In this document: piece after piece, positions 1 through 6,816 of the stretch
Layout: every line of letters begins with the position of its first letter
How positions within the stretch are numbered: the stretch's first letter is position 1
Translations under genes and position numbers: made by a program
DNA from: Nocardia sp.
Lineage (GTDB): Bacteria; Actinomycetota; Actinomycetes; Mycobacteriales; Mycobacteriaceae
Reading direction: 5' to 3'
DNA: 11,836 nt
Assembly: GCA_017354515.1 (NCBI GenBank)
Contig: JAFMQT010000094.1
Span: 1 to 11,836 of the forward strand
Notes under the pieces: generated by a model
The model's database searches: none
What the model saw: the letters and a program-made list of their open reading frames with translations, nothing else
Told to the model about the DNA's origin: nothing

Positions 1-918
1 CCGGTGGTGGTGCTGCTGCTCGCGCTGGGCCCGCTGCTGCTGCCCGAACATCGGGCCTCGGCGCTGGCTCCGCTGGACCTGCCCAGTGCCGCGCTGCTGG
101 TGGGCGGGATCCTGCCCGTGGTGTACGCGATCAAGCGCAGTGCCGCGTCCGGTCCGGATATCCAGGCGCTGATCGCGCTGCTGCTCGGGATCGCGGTCGG
201 GGCACTGTTCGTGCGCCGGCAACGGCGGCTGCCCGAACCACTGGTCGACTTCGCGTTGTTCACTCGCGCCCGCTTCGCCGTCGCCATCGGATCGAGTACC
301 ACGGTCATGATGTCGCTGGCCGGCGCCAGTTATCTGACCAGCGTCTGGTTACAGTCGGTGACCGGCCGCTCGCCCCTGGCCGCCGCGTTCCTCGGCATTC
401 CGATGGCGATCACCGTCTTCACCTTCTCCATGACGGGTTCGGCGCTGGCCCGCCGGCTCGGACTGCGCTGGACCTTCGCGCTCGGCTTGGCGGTGGCCGC
501 GGCCGGAAATCTGCTGCTACTCGGGATCGGGGTCGACGGCGGAGTCGGCTGGTATCTGGCCGGTTCGGCGATCGCGGGAATCGGCTACGGGACTGTGTTC
601 ACGCTGGTCTCCGAGGTGGCTGTGGCGTCCGTGCCCGAACATCGGGCCGGCTCGGCGGTCGGCATCTCCGAGACCAGCTTCGAACTCGGCAACGCCCTCG
701 GCCTGGCGCTACTCGGTTCGCTCGCGGCACTGCGGTTCCGGTCGGCAGGACATTTCGGTCCGACCATCGGTGAGACGACCGGCGATCGCGCGGTCGTCGC
801 GGCCGCCCGCGCCGCCTACGTCTGCGGCGCCCACCTCGCGATCACGACGGGAGCGGGAATTCTGCTGGTGGCCGCCGTGGTCGCGGTAGTCGTGGGTGGC
901 GGCCGATCCCGCGCGTGA
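1..918 (+). CDS. MFS drug-efflux transporter, DHA2-like, C-terminal part (5' end outside window)
   Basis: The reading frame is open from the first base of the window to a TGA at 916-918, so the gene begins upstream; about 305 residues are visible. The protein is a run of hydrophobic helices joined by short basic loops such as VRRQRRLPEP and ALARRLGLRW, typical of the major facilitator superfamily. The segment PEHRAGSAVGISETSFELGN, followed by a Leu/Ala/Gly-rich helix, resembles motif C-like and late-helix regions of 14-helix DHA2 exporters (QacA, LfrA, SmvA), which export cationic and lipophilic drugs by proton antiport in the cytoplasmic membrane. The family call is firm, the DHA2 subgroup is likely and the substrate is unknown. 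No hairpin terminator follows the stop, so readthrough toward the P450 gene 161 bases downstream is possible, although that gap looks like a promoter region. Confidence 0.85.
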   Translation, partial: PVVVLLLALGPLLLPEHRASALAPLDLPSAALLVGGILPVVYAIKRSAASGPDIQALIALLLGIAVGALFVRRQRRLPEPLVDFALFTRARFAVAIGSSTTVMMSLAGASYLTSVWLQSVTGRSPLAAAFLGIPMAITVFTFSMTGSALARRLGLRWTFALGLAVAAAGNLLLLGIGVDGGVGWYLAGSAIAGIGYGTVFTLVSEVAVASVPEHRAGSAVGISETSFELGNALGLALLGSLAALRFRSAGHFGPTIGETTGDRAVVAAARAAYVCGAHLAITTGAGILLVAAVVAVVVGGGRSRA

Positions 919-935
919 AACCCGCACTCCTAGTT

Positions 936-989
936 ACGAGAACATCGTTTCCGTTCTAGCTATACGAAATGTATCGTTTGCGATAGTCT
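936..989. promoter_or_regulatory. AT-rich intergenic patch with overlapping operator-like inverted repeats upstream of the P450 gene
   Basis: The gap 919-1079 holds no gene. Bases 931-1000 are about 37% GC, far below both flanking genes. Three small dyads are visible: ACGA-N5-TCGT at 936-948, ACGA-N6-TCGT at 964-977 (within an 18-base imperfect palindrome at 962-979 that also contains ATAC-gaaat-GTAT), and TATCG-tttg-CGATA at 972-985. A TANNNT-type -10 candidate, TAGTCT, lies at 984-989. Dyads of the ACG...CGT kind are common targets of TetR-family repressors in actinobacteria, so a repressed P450 promoter is a reasonable inference. The regulator is not in the window. Confidence 0.45.
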
Positions 990-1066
990 TATTTCCACAA
1001 GGCTGGAGCCCTGCGAAACACCACCGTGCGACGACACAGCCCCCGCAGGCTCCCGGATCAGCGATC

Positions 1067-1073
1067 AAAGGAG
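1067..1073 (+). promoter_or_regulatory. Ribosome binding site that fixes the P450 start
   Basis: AAAGGAG ends six bases before the GTG at 1080. No comparable site precedes the farther upstream GTG at 1026, so translation very probably starts at 1080. Confidence 0.8.
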
Positions 1074-1079
1074 TTCGCC

Positions 1080-2276
1080 GTGGGTGATGGCAACCCGGTC
1101 TATTGGGATCCCTACGACCGCGATATAGCCCGCGACCCGTACCCGAGGTTCAAGCGGATGCGCGAAGAGGCCCCGCTGTACTACAACGACGTCCACGACT
1201 TCTACGCCCTCACCCGGTATGACGACGTCGACAAGGCACTATTGGACTGGGAAACCTTCTCCTCCCGGCGTGGGCCGATCCTCGAGCTCATCAAGGCCGG
1301 CATCGACATTCCGCCCGGCACCCTGCTGATGGAGGACCCGCCGGCGCACGATATCCACCGCGCCCTGCTGTCGAGGGTCTTCACCCCGCGCCGGATGCTG
1401 GGCCTGGAGCCGCAGATCCGGGAGATGTGCGTCAACGCGTTGAACCGGCTCGAGGGTCAGAGTTCCTTCGACCTGATGAAGTCGTTCGCCAACGAGGTGC
1501 CGATGCGCGTGATCGGCGCGCTGCTCGGCATTCCCGAGGACGATCAGCAGGCCATCCGGGACCGCTCGGACGACACCCTGCACTCGGTTCCCGGTAAGGG
1601 AATGCAGTTCGAGGACAAGGCGATTCCGAATGCCGAGAACTTCGCGGAATACATCGACTGGCGTGCCGATCATCCCTCCGATGATCTGATGACCCAGCTG
1701 ATGAACGCCGAGTTCGAGGACACCGAGGGGGTGCGGCGCACCCTCAATCGCGAGGAGATCCTCACCTACATCTCGGTGGTCGCCGGCGCCGGTAACGAGA
1801 CCACGGCCCGGTTGATCGGCTGGCTGGGCTGGGTGCTCGCGCACCACCCCGATCAGCGCGCCGAACTGGTCGAGGATCCCAAGTTGATCCCGAACGCCAT
1901 CGAGGAGACGCTGCGTTACGAGCCGACCGGCCACGCCATCGCCCGCTACGTCGCCAAGGACGTCGAGCTCTACGGCAAGACCGTGCCGGCCGGCAGCGCG
2001 ATTACGCTGGTGGTCGCCTCCGCCAATCGCGATCCGGGCCGCTGGCCCGGTGATCCGGAGCGGTTCGACATCCACCGCAAGATCTCCAACCTGCGCACCT
2101 TCGGCTTCGGTACGCACTTCTGCCTGGGCGCGTCGCTGGCCCGGCTGGAGGCCCGTGTCGCGCTGGAGGAATTCCTCAAGCGCTACCCGAAGTGGGAGGT
2201 CGACACCGAGGGCGCGGACCTGTCGTCGACGTCTACCGTTCGCGGATGGGAGACCCTGCCGATCACGGTGGGCTGA
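1080..2276 (+). CDS. Cytochrome P450 monooxygenase
   Basis: This is a soluble bacterial class I P450 of 398 residues, a usual length for the family. It would insert one oxygen atom from O2 into an organic substrate using electrons from a ferredoxin. The landmarks are in order: C-helix HxxxR (H90, R94) after DPPA, the I-helix oxygen-activation motif AGAGNETT at 235-242, the ExxR pair E276/R279, and the heme loop FGFGTHFCLG at 341-350 with Cys348 as the iron ligand. No ferredoxin or reductase gene is adjacent, so redox partners come from elsewhere. The N-terminus (MGDGNPVYWDPYDRDIARDP) and the ETFSSRRGPILE region resemble mycobacterial and nocardial P450s of the CYP188/189 type from memory, but I cannot assign a family number. 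The gene follows an operator-like AT-rich gap and ends at a strong terminator shared with the convergent DUF1963 gene. The substrate is unknown. Confidence 0.95.
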   Translation: MGDGNPVYWDPYDRDIARDPYPRFKRMREEAPLYYNDVHDFYALTRYDDVDKALLDWETFSSRRGPILELIKAGIDIPPGTLLMEDPPAHDIHRALLSRVFTPRRMLGLEPQIREMCVNALNRLEGQSSFDLMKSFANEVPMRVIGALLGIPEDDQQAIRDRSDDTLHSVPGKGMQFEDKAIPNAENFAEYIDWRADHPSDDLMTQLMNAEFEDTEGVRRTLNREEILTYISVVAGAGNETTARLIGWLGWVLAHHPDQRAELVEDPKLIPNAIEETLRYEPTGHAIARYVAKDVELYGKTVPAGSAITLVVASANRDPGRWPGDPERFDIHRKISNLRTFGFGTHFCLGASLARLEARVALEEFLKRYPKWEVDTEGADLSSTSTVRGWETLPITVG

Positions 2277-2280
2277 CCGC

Positions 2281-2335
2281 ACGAAACAATGGCCCCGGAA
2301 ATCACTGGCGCACAGTGGTTTCCGGGGTCTTTCGT
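2281..2335. terminator. Bidirectional rho-independent-like terminator between convergent genes
   Basis: A 15-bp stem is formed by 2293-2307 (ccccggaaatcactg) and 2313-2327, with one T-G wobble and a five-base loop (gcgca). Outside it, acgaaa at 2281-2286 and tttcgt at 2330-2335 are also complementary. It lies four bases after the P450 stop and just before the end of the minus-strand DUF1963 gene, so it can end both transcripts. The short T-rich stretch (tcttt) on the plus side supports termination of the P450 mRNA. Confidence 0.85.
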
Positions 2336-2338
2336 GGG

Positions 2339-3367
2339 TTACTGCATCAACTGAACGTGCGGATGATCCGGTGACGCCGGACAGATGTTGATGATCATGT
2401 TGTGGCCGCGGCCGATCCGAATTCCCACCGGATTGCGCGCGGCGTTGTAGGGGGAGCCGTCCCGGTCCTCGACCGGAACCCAATGCTCATCGCCCCATTC
2501 GTAGGTGGCCAGCGTCAGCAGGGGTTCGGTCTCGGTTCCGCAGACGCGGCACGGTTGCGGGGACGGGCCGTCCAGGCCCCACCGGATCCCGCCGCCGATC
2601 TTCCAGCCGGGTGCGATCGCCAGATTGTGATAGGGCCGATCGTTCGGTCGCAACCGTCCGATACTGACCTCGGGGATCTGGTGCAGGGTCCAATCTTCGA
2701 CCTGATCGAACAATTCGCCGTCGAGTTCGTTGGCGCTGGGATACTCGAGCACCTGTTCGGGATCGACCGTGCACGGCACCGGTAGATAATTCTCGTCGGC
2801 GTGTAAGACCAGCGGCTCGGGCGGGCGGCGCAGAGGATCGGTGACCTCGGCGGAGTTTCGCCAGATCAGCTCGGTCTCGGGCATGGCCGAGATGTTCTCG
2901 AACGGACACCACAGCACCTGCAGCAGATCCGCGTCGGCCGGCGGGTGCAGATCCGGCACATCGCGGGCATACAGCTGCGCGACCGGAAGCATCGGAACCG
3001 GGCCGGCGGGCAGGCCCACGCCCTGTTCCAGTCGCTCGATCGCGGCCCATTCGTCGTCGGAGTAGATCCGCACGCCCTGCATCTGGCGGTAGGTGGCCAC
3101 CGTGGTCGACTTCGGCAACGACCGAGCGCGGGCCAGGCGCAGATCGGCCAGCGGCACCAGCCGGATATGCCCGTCGTCGTCATGGTCGTCATCGCAGAGC
3201 GGCCACGGCTCGTCGGCCGGCCACAGCAGCGGACCGCCCACGGAACTGTCGCGCACCGTCGGGGTGCCGGGGCGCGGGTGTAGTCGGGTCACGGTGCGGG
3301 CCAGCGGGGCCAGTTCGGGGAAGACCTCCGCGAGATCGACCGGCCGCGGCGGAGTCGTGTGAACCAT
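2339..3367 (-). CDS. DUF1963-like (YwqG-related) protein of unknown function
   Basis: This is a 342-residue cytoplasmic protein without a signal peptide or membrane helix. Features recall the DUF1963/YwqG family: GGPLLWP at 44-50, PVAQLYARDVPDL at 128-140, LLQVLWCP at 148-155, KIGGGIRWGLDGP at 256-268, and a CxxC pair at C273/C276 followed by LLTLATYEWG. The family has no established biochemical role. The CxxC could bind metal or act in redox chemistry, which is an inference. The ATG at 3367 was chosen because GAGGG (3374-3378) sits six bases upstream; the longer in-frame start at 3409 has no such site and would overlap the likely promoter. An Asp/His-rich insert (CDDDHDDDGHIRL, 58-70) is unusual and may be a loop. 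The gene is convergent with the P450 and has its own promoter with a perfect inverted repeat. Confidence 0.8.
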   Translation of the reverse strand: MVHTTPPRPVDLAEVFPELAPLARTVTRLHPRPGTPTVRDSSVGGPLLWPADEPWPLCDDDHDDDGHIRLVPLADLRLARARSLPKSTTVATYRQMQGVRIYSDDEWAAIERLEQGVGLPAGPVPMLPVAQLYARDVPDLHPPADADLLQVLWCPFENISAMPETELIWRNSAEVTDPLRRPPEPLVLHADENYLPVPCTVDPEQVLEYPSANELDGELFDQVEDWTLHQIPEVSIGRLRPNDRPYHNLAIAPGWKIGGGIRWGLDGPSPQPCRVCGTETEPLLTLATYEWGDEHWVPVEDRDGSPYNAARNPVGIRIGRGHNMIINICPASPDHPHVQLMQ

Positions 3368-3373
3368 GGGTAA

Positions 3374-3378
3374 CCCTC
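3374..3378 (-). promoter_or_regulatory. Ribosome binding site of the DUF1963-like gene
   Basis: On the minus strand GAGGG is followed by six bases and the ATG at 3367. It decides between this start and the upstream alternative at 3409. Confidence 0.65.
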
Positions 3379-3389
3379 GGTGAACGTTG

Positions 3390-3419
3390 ATTCGCGGGAA
3401 CCTGACCACCGCGAATATA
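3390..3419 (-). promoter_or_regulatory. Promoter of the DUF1963-like gene with an overlapping perfect inverted repeat
   Basis: On the minus strand a good -10 hexamer, TATATT, occupies 3419-3414. An exact 8-bp inverted repeat overlaps it: ATTCGCGG at 3390-3397 and CCGCGAAT at 3409-3416, with an 11-base spacer. The transcript would start inside or just past the repeat. A protein bound there would block RNA polymerase, as expected of a repressor operator. A 5'-leader hairpin is the alternative. No convincing -35 box is seen. The rest of the gap up to 3526 shows no gene. Confidence 0.5.
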
Positions 3420-3526
3420 GTCCGCGCGCAGGCCGTCCGGGACCGAAACGGGCACGCTCCGGATCACACGCGTGTCCGGGGCCCGGTCACGATCGGCAGC
3501 CCCGAACGCACATCCCGCGCGAAAAT

Positions 3527-5119
3527 CTATCCGGCCGAGATCAATTCGGCTGCCTTGGAACCGATGAACACCGACGGCGCGTGGGTGTGGCCGCGCACCA
3601 GAACCGGCATGATCGACGCGTCCGCGACCCGCAGGCCGGTCACACCGCGCACCCGCAGCTGCGGATCGACCACGCTGGCCTCGTCCGAACCCATCCGGCA
3701 GGTGCCGGCCGGGTGGTAGAGGGTGTGCGAGTAGCCGTTCAGGCTGATCGCCCGGGTCTGCTCCGACCCCGGCTCGCCGGTCACCTCGGGCGGATAACAC
3801 AGACCGCGCAGCACCTCCTTCATCGCGGCGGTGTCGGCCAGGTCGGTGCACATCTTCAGACCGGACATCAGTGCGCTGCGGTCCTTCTCATCGCTGAGAT
3901 ACTTCGGATCGATGATCGGTTTGGCCAGCGGATCCTTCGAGGCGAGGGTGATCGTGCCGCGACTGTAGGGGCGCAGCAGCACCGCGGCCAGCACGACGGC
4001 GTGCTCGGTGGGCTCGCCGAGGCCCTCTTCGAAGAACGGGGCCGGGGCGTAGATCAGCTCCAGGTCGGGCTGGTCGAGTTCGGGTGTGCTGCGGACGAAT
4101 CCGTACGCCTCACCGACGTTGGAGGTCAGCATGCCGCGATGGCGCAGCAGATAGTTCAGCAGTTGAACCGGCTTCTCGGCATCGAAGAGCGAATCGGAGT
4201 CCACCCGGTAGCCGAGGGCGGCTGCGAGATGGTCCTGCAGATTGGCGCCCACCTCCGGGGCATGCCGGCGCACCTCGATTCCGTGCTTATCGAGTTCGGC
4301 GCGATCTCCGATACCCGAGAGCATCAGCAACTGCGGCGAGTTGATCGCGCCGCCACACAGCACGACCTCCTTGCGGGCGGTGACCTTGCGCAGCGAACCG
4401 CCGCTGGAATACTCCACTCCCACAGCGCGATCCCCATCGAAAAGCACGCGGGTCGCGGTCGCCTCGGCGATGACGGTGAGGTTGCGGCGCTTCTTCATCG
4501 CCGGGTGCAGATACGCGTCCGCGGTACTCCAGCGGCGGCCGCCACGCTGAGTCACCATCGTCTGCGTGAAACCCTGCGGCTCAGGAAGATTGGCCTGTTC
4601 GATCGGGTAGCCGCGTTCGGCGACCGCGCGCAGGTACACCGAGGTGGACGAGCGCGGGCTGCGCTGATTGCTGACATGCAGCGGTCCGGCGGTGCCGTGA
4701 TCCTCGCGCGCGGAGCCCTCGACATTCTCGATGGCGCGGAAATGCTCGACGGCCGAATCGAATCCCCAGGCCGGCCCGGCGGCCTGCTCCCAATCGTCGT
4801 AGTCGGCCTTGAATCCGCGCACCCACATCATGGCGTTCATCGACGAGGAACCGCCGAAGGTCTTGCCGCGCGGCCAGTACACTGATCGACCGTCCAGTTC
4901 GGGCTGCGGTTCGGTGGTGTAGTTCCAGTCGTAGTCGCCCTGGAACAGTTTCGCGAATCCGGCCGGGATGTGGATGAACTTGTCCTTATCCGGTTTACCG
5001 GCCTCGAGCACGAGCACCGACCGCTCCGGATCCTCGCTCAGCCGCGCCGCGAGCACCGCGCCCGCCGACCCCGAGCCCACGATCACATAGTCCGCGTCAC
5101 TCACCGCTGCCTCACTCAC
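3527..5119 (-). CDS. GMC-family FAD-dependent oxidoreductase (choline/alcohol dehydrogenase-like)
   Basis: The product is a flavoprotein of about 530 residues, a normal GMC length, that would oxidise a primary alcohol to an aldehyde. The N-terminal FAD-binding Rossmann motif VGSGSAGAVLAARLSEDP is at about residues 14-31. The second GMC signature FGGSSSMNAMMWVRG is at about 88-102. The C-terminal catalytic region has YHPAGTCRMG (His about 469) and GHTHAPSVFIGSKAAELI (His about 513). In choline oxidases the second catalytic position is usually Asn (NTNAP-type); here it is His, as in aryl-alcohol and glucose oxidases, so choline should not be assumed as substrate. The start is uncertain: GTG codons at 5128, 5119 and 5104 are in frame within a 15-base tandem duplication. 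The codon at 5119 has AAAGG nine bases upstream and is preferred. The gene is 159 bases upstream of the DUF1963-like gene on the same strand. Confidence 0.92.
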   Translation of the reverse strand: MSEAAVSDADYVIVGSGSAGAVLAARLSEDPERSVLVLEAGKPDKDKFIHIPAGFAKLFQGDYDWNYTTEPQPELDGRSVYWPRGKTFGGSSSMNAMMWVRGFKADYDDWEQAAGPAWGFDSAVEHFRAIENVEGSAREDHGTAGPLHVSNQRSPRSSTSVYLRAVAERGYPIEQANLPEPQGFTQTMVTQRGGRRWSTADAYLHPAMKKRRNLTVIAEATATRVLFDGDRAVGVEYSSGGSLRKVTARKEVVLCGGAINSPQLLMLSGIGDRAELDKHGIEVRRHAPEVGANLQDHLAAALGYRVDSDSLFDAEKPVQLLNYLLRHRGMLTSNVGEAYGFVRSTPELDQPDLELIYAPAPFFEEGLGEPTEHAVVLAAVLLRPYSRGTITLASKDPLAKPIIDPKYLSDEKDRSALMSGLKMCTDLADTAAMKEVLRGLCYPPEVTGEPGSEQTRAISLNGYSHTLYHPAGTCRMGSDEASVVDPQLRVRGVTGLRVADASIMPVLVRGHTHAPSVFIGSKAAELISAG

Positions 5120-5126
5120 CGCTGCC
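5097..5126. repeat. Perfect 2 x 15-bp tandem duplication at the GMC gene start
   Basis: The 15-mer tcactcaccgctgcc (plus strand) is present twice without a mismatch, at 5097-5111 and 5112-5126. It is in frame and encodes a five-residue repeat (AVSEA / AVSDA). Each copy carries a GTG codon, and each GTG is preceded by a purine-rich stretch, so the duplication creates two possible translation starts. Confidence 0.9.
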
Positions 5127-5137
5127 ACCTTTCGTCC

Positions 5138-5154
5138 GTTATACGGAGAACATA
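5138..5154 (-). promoter_or_regulatory. Putative GMC promoter: two -10-like hexamers with CGTAT direct repeats
   Basis: On the minus strand TATGTT (5154-5149) and TATAAC (5143-5138) both fit a -10 element. CGTAT occurs twice, 11 bases apart, so both copies face the same side of the helix. From the first hexamer the leader would be about 20 bases and would contain the AAAGG site; from the second, transcription would start almost at the GTG at 5128. CCGT-tat-ACGG at 5136-5146 is a small dyad. No -35 box is evident. The remainder of the gap to 5278 shows only a weak GGGCG/CGCCC dyad at 5163-5177. Confidence 0.35.
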
Positions 5155-5278
5155 CGAGAGTCGGGCGGCGCTCGCCCCCGAATGCTGTGCTTACCCTGTA
5201 TCCGGTTGGCGCCGCCGATGTGCGCGCTGCCCGGGCCCCCGAAGCCGCGCCTACTCCCCCTTCGTTCCCGCGCTGTCC

Positions 5279-6148
5279 CTACTGCGCCTCCTGGCGGCGT
5301 AGCTCGGCGATGACCGGCGCGAAGTCCGCCATCGAGGGCTCGAGCACGGTCAGGTAGCTGAAGCCGTATCGTTCCCGTCGCTCGCGCAGCTGGTCGGCCA
5401 TCTCCCGCACCGTTCCGATGAGCAGGGTCGGGACTTGCAGCAATTCGTCAACGGTCCGGTACGGCACCTGCTGGGCCCGCTCGGCCGCGGCGGCCGCCCG
5501 GTCGTCGGTCGTAATCACGGTCTGCAGCAGGATGTTCAGTTCCGGGTCGGTGCCGAATTCGGAGATGAATCCCTGTGCGGCGGTGACCCGTTCGCCGACC
5601 TCGTCGGCGGACAGCAGATGCATGGTGCCGTCGGTGGCGCCCGGGGCCTCCCGTGCGCCGGTGAACGAGATGATGTCCGCGTGCCGCGCGGCCAGCCGCA
5701 GTACCCGATTACCGTTGCCGCCCAACAGGATCGGTGGCCGCTGCTCCGGAAGCAACGGTTCGAGCTCGTCGAGTGTTCGCTCGAGCAGATCCACTCGTTC
5801 GCGTGGCGTCGGGTAATCGATGCCGGCCCTGTCGAATTCGTCTCGGACATAACCGGTTCCGAGTCCGAGGTCGAGCCGGCTATCGGTCAATACGGCGGCG
5901 CTCTCGACTTCCCGGGCCAGCAGTACCGGATTCCAGAACGCCACATTCAGGACGTACGTCCCCACACGCGGGCGTTCGGTCGCGTCGGCGGCGGCCACCA
6001 GCGCGGAAAAGGGCGCCGGTGCTCCCAGATGGTCGGGAACATTCAGGACGTCGAAGCCGTAGCTTTCGGCCCGGCGACATGTGTCCGCCCATTCCGCGGC
6101 CGACGGGTGGCTGAACAGATTCACACCGAAGCGAAAACCACGAGTCAC
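5279..6148 (-). CDS. LLM-class F420-dependent oxidoreductase, TIGR03621-like
   Basis: The 289-residue protein has the luciferase-like monooxygenase TIM-barrel pattern: FRFGVNLF at the start, AEWADTCRRAESYGFDVLNV with VPDHLG (about 37-42), then RVGTYVLNVAFWNPVLLARE and LDLGLGTGYVRDEFDRAGI, and PPILLGGNGNRVLRLAARHAD in the second half. The small size, the DHLG segment and the actinobacterial setting favour the coenzyme-F420-using branch (TIGR03621 type) over FMN-dependent luciferases. This is family inference, because cofactor choice cannot be read directly. Its substrate is unknown. The GTG at 6148 is the only reasonable start: a purine-rich GGTGAGGGG runs almost up to it and no other start codon lies in the open frame upstream. 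The spacing of the SD to the start is tight. The gene lies about 150 bases upstream of the GMC gene on the same strand and is divergent from the DUF1707 gene. Confidence 0.85.
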   Translation of the reverse strand: MTRGFRFGVNLFSHPSAAEWADTCRRAESYGFDVLNVPDHLGAPAPFSALVAAADATERPRVGTYVLNVAFWNPVLLAREVESAAVLTDSRLDLGLGTGYVRDEFDRAGIDYPTPRERVDLLERTLDELEPLLPEQRPPILLGGNGNRVLRLAARHADIISFTGAREAPGATDGTMHLLSADEVGERVTAAQGFISEFGTDPELNILLQTVITTDDRAAAAAERAQQVPYRTVDELLQVPTLLIGTVREMADQLRERRERYGFSYLTVLEPSMADFAPVIAELRRQEAQ

Positions 6149-6245
6149 CCCCTCACCGTACGTGGCGATAACGAGTTCCGGGGCGTTCGCGATGTAGCTG
6201 TGGGTGCGCTCTGTGGGTAACCGCGGACGGAAAATGCTGCGGCGG

Positions 6246-6262
6246 AGCCGGCGAAACCGGCT
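6246..6262. other. Small perfect hairpin in the LLM/DUF1707 divergent gap
   Basis: AGCCGG (6246-6251) and CCGGCT (6257-6262) form a 6-bp stem with a five-base loop. It lies between two divergent genes, so a role as terminator is unlikely. It could be an operator or a leader structure. CATTAT at 6273-6278 is a possible -10 element for the DUF1707 gene. Nothing else stands out in 6149-6306. Confidence 0.3.
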
Positions 6263-6306
6263 TACCCTGGGCCATTATGAGTCGTTTCAGCGGTTAGGCG
6301 GACGGT

Positions 6307-6729
6307 ATGACCGAATTCGATCCGGCGGCACTGGGACCGTCGACCGTGCGGGTCGGCACGGCCGAGCGTGAGCGTGCGGCCGCGGCCCTCGGGGAACATT
6401 TCGCGGCGGGGCGGCTCGAGGTCGCGGAATACGATGAGCGGGTGGGCCTGGCCTACTCCGCGAAAACCGCCGGTGACCTGGCTCGACTTTTCACCGATCT
6501 GCCCCGCCCGCAACCGGCCGCGCCGCCCCGCGCCGCGCCGCCACCGAGCCGCAAAACGTGGCCGATGCTGCCCGCTCTGGTGGTGGCCGTGATCGTGCTG
6601 GGCGTGGTGATCGTGGCCGTCACCAAGATGCCGTTCTTCATATTTCCGGTGTTGTTTCTGCTGTTCCTGCGCAGCCATCGCGGTTCGGGGCGGCGCGGCT
6701 ACCGCACTCGTGGCTACCACCGGCTCTGA
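6307..6729 (+). CDS. DUF1707 domain membrane protein
   Basis: The 140-residue protein has three parts. Residues 14-65 (VRVGTAERERAAAALGEHFA ... EYDERVGLAYSAKTAGDLARLFTDLP) match the actinobacterial DUF1707 (SHOCT-like) domain, including the conserved AERERA, GRL and EYDER elements. A Pro/Ala-rich linker spans about 66-82. Two hydrophobic segments follow, about 87-106 and 108-121, and the protein ends in a basic, Arg/Gly/Tyr-rich tail. The DUF1707 domain is probably cytoplasmic. Such proteins are widespread in actinobacteria, often paired with membrane segments, and have no firm biochemical function. AGGCGG lies seven bases before the ATG and supports the start. The gene is monocistronic by layout, with a divergent neighbour upstream and a convergent one downstream. 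Confidence 0.85.
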   Translation: MTEFDPAALGPSTVRVGTAERERAAAALGEHFAAGRLEVAEYDERVGLAYSAKTAGDLARLFTDLPRPQPAAPPRAAPPPSRKTWPMLPALVVAVIVLGVVIVAVTKMPFFIFPVLFLLFLRSHRGSGRRGYRTRGYHRL

Positions 6730-6747
6730 TTCACCCGCCGATCACTA

Positions 6748-6808
6748 CGCCCGCGCGGGAGCACTACCCGCGCGGGCGATGCGTCCCCATCCCACCGCCC
6801 GCGCGGGC
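6748..6808. terminator. Three GC palindromes between convergent genes, likely bidirectional terminator
   Basis: The 10-mer cccgcgcggg occurs three times, at 6750-6759, 6767-6776 and 6798-6807. The first two are embedded in a perfect 12-bp inverted repeat (6748-6759 and 6767-6778) with a seven-base loop; the third lies in a 12-base self-palindrome (6797-6808). They fall between the stop of the DUF1707 gene and the end of the minus-strand secreted protein gene. There is no T tract, as is common for actinobacterial terminators. A small family of repeats is an alternative reading. Confidence 0.6.
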
Positions 6809-6816
6809 AGGTACTG

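Noticed and set aside
896..1087. Possible 63-residue gene between the MFS and P450 genes
   Set aside because: It overlaps the end of the MFS gene and the operator-like patch, has no ribosome binding site and no recognisable sequence.
1239..2483. Long minus-strand open frame of 414 codons antisense to the P450
   Set aside because: It is a high-GC shadow: the opposite strand encodes every P450 motif, and this frame shows no recognisable domain, is Arg/Gly/Asp-rich and crosses the terminator.
3380..4885. Plus-strand open frame of 501 codons antisense to the GMC gene
   Set aside because: The GMC signatures on the minus strand are unambiguous; the antisense product is low-complexity Arg/His/Gly-rich and begins inside the DUF1963 promoter.
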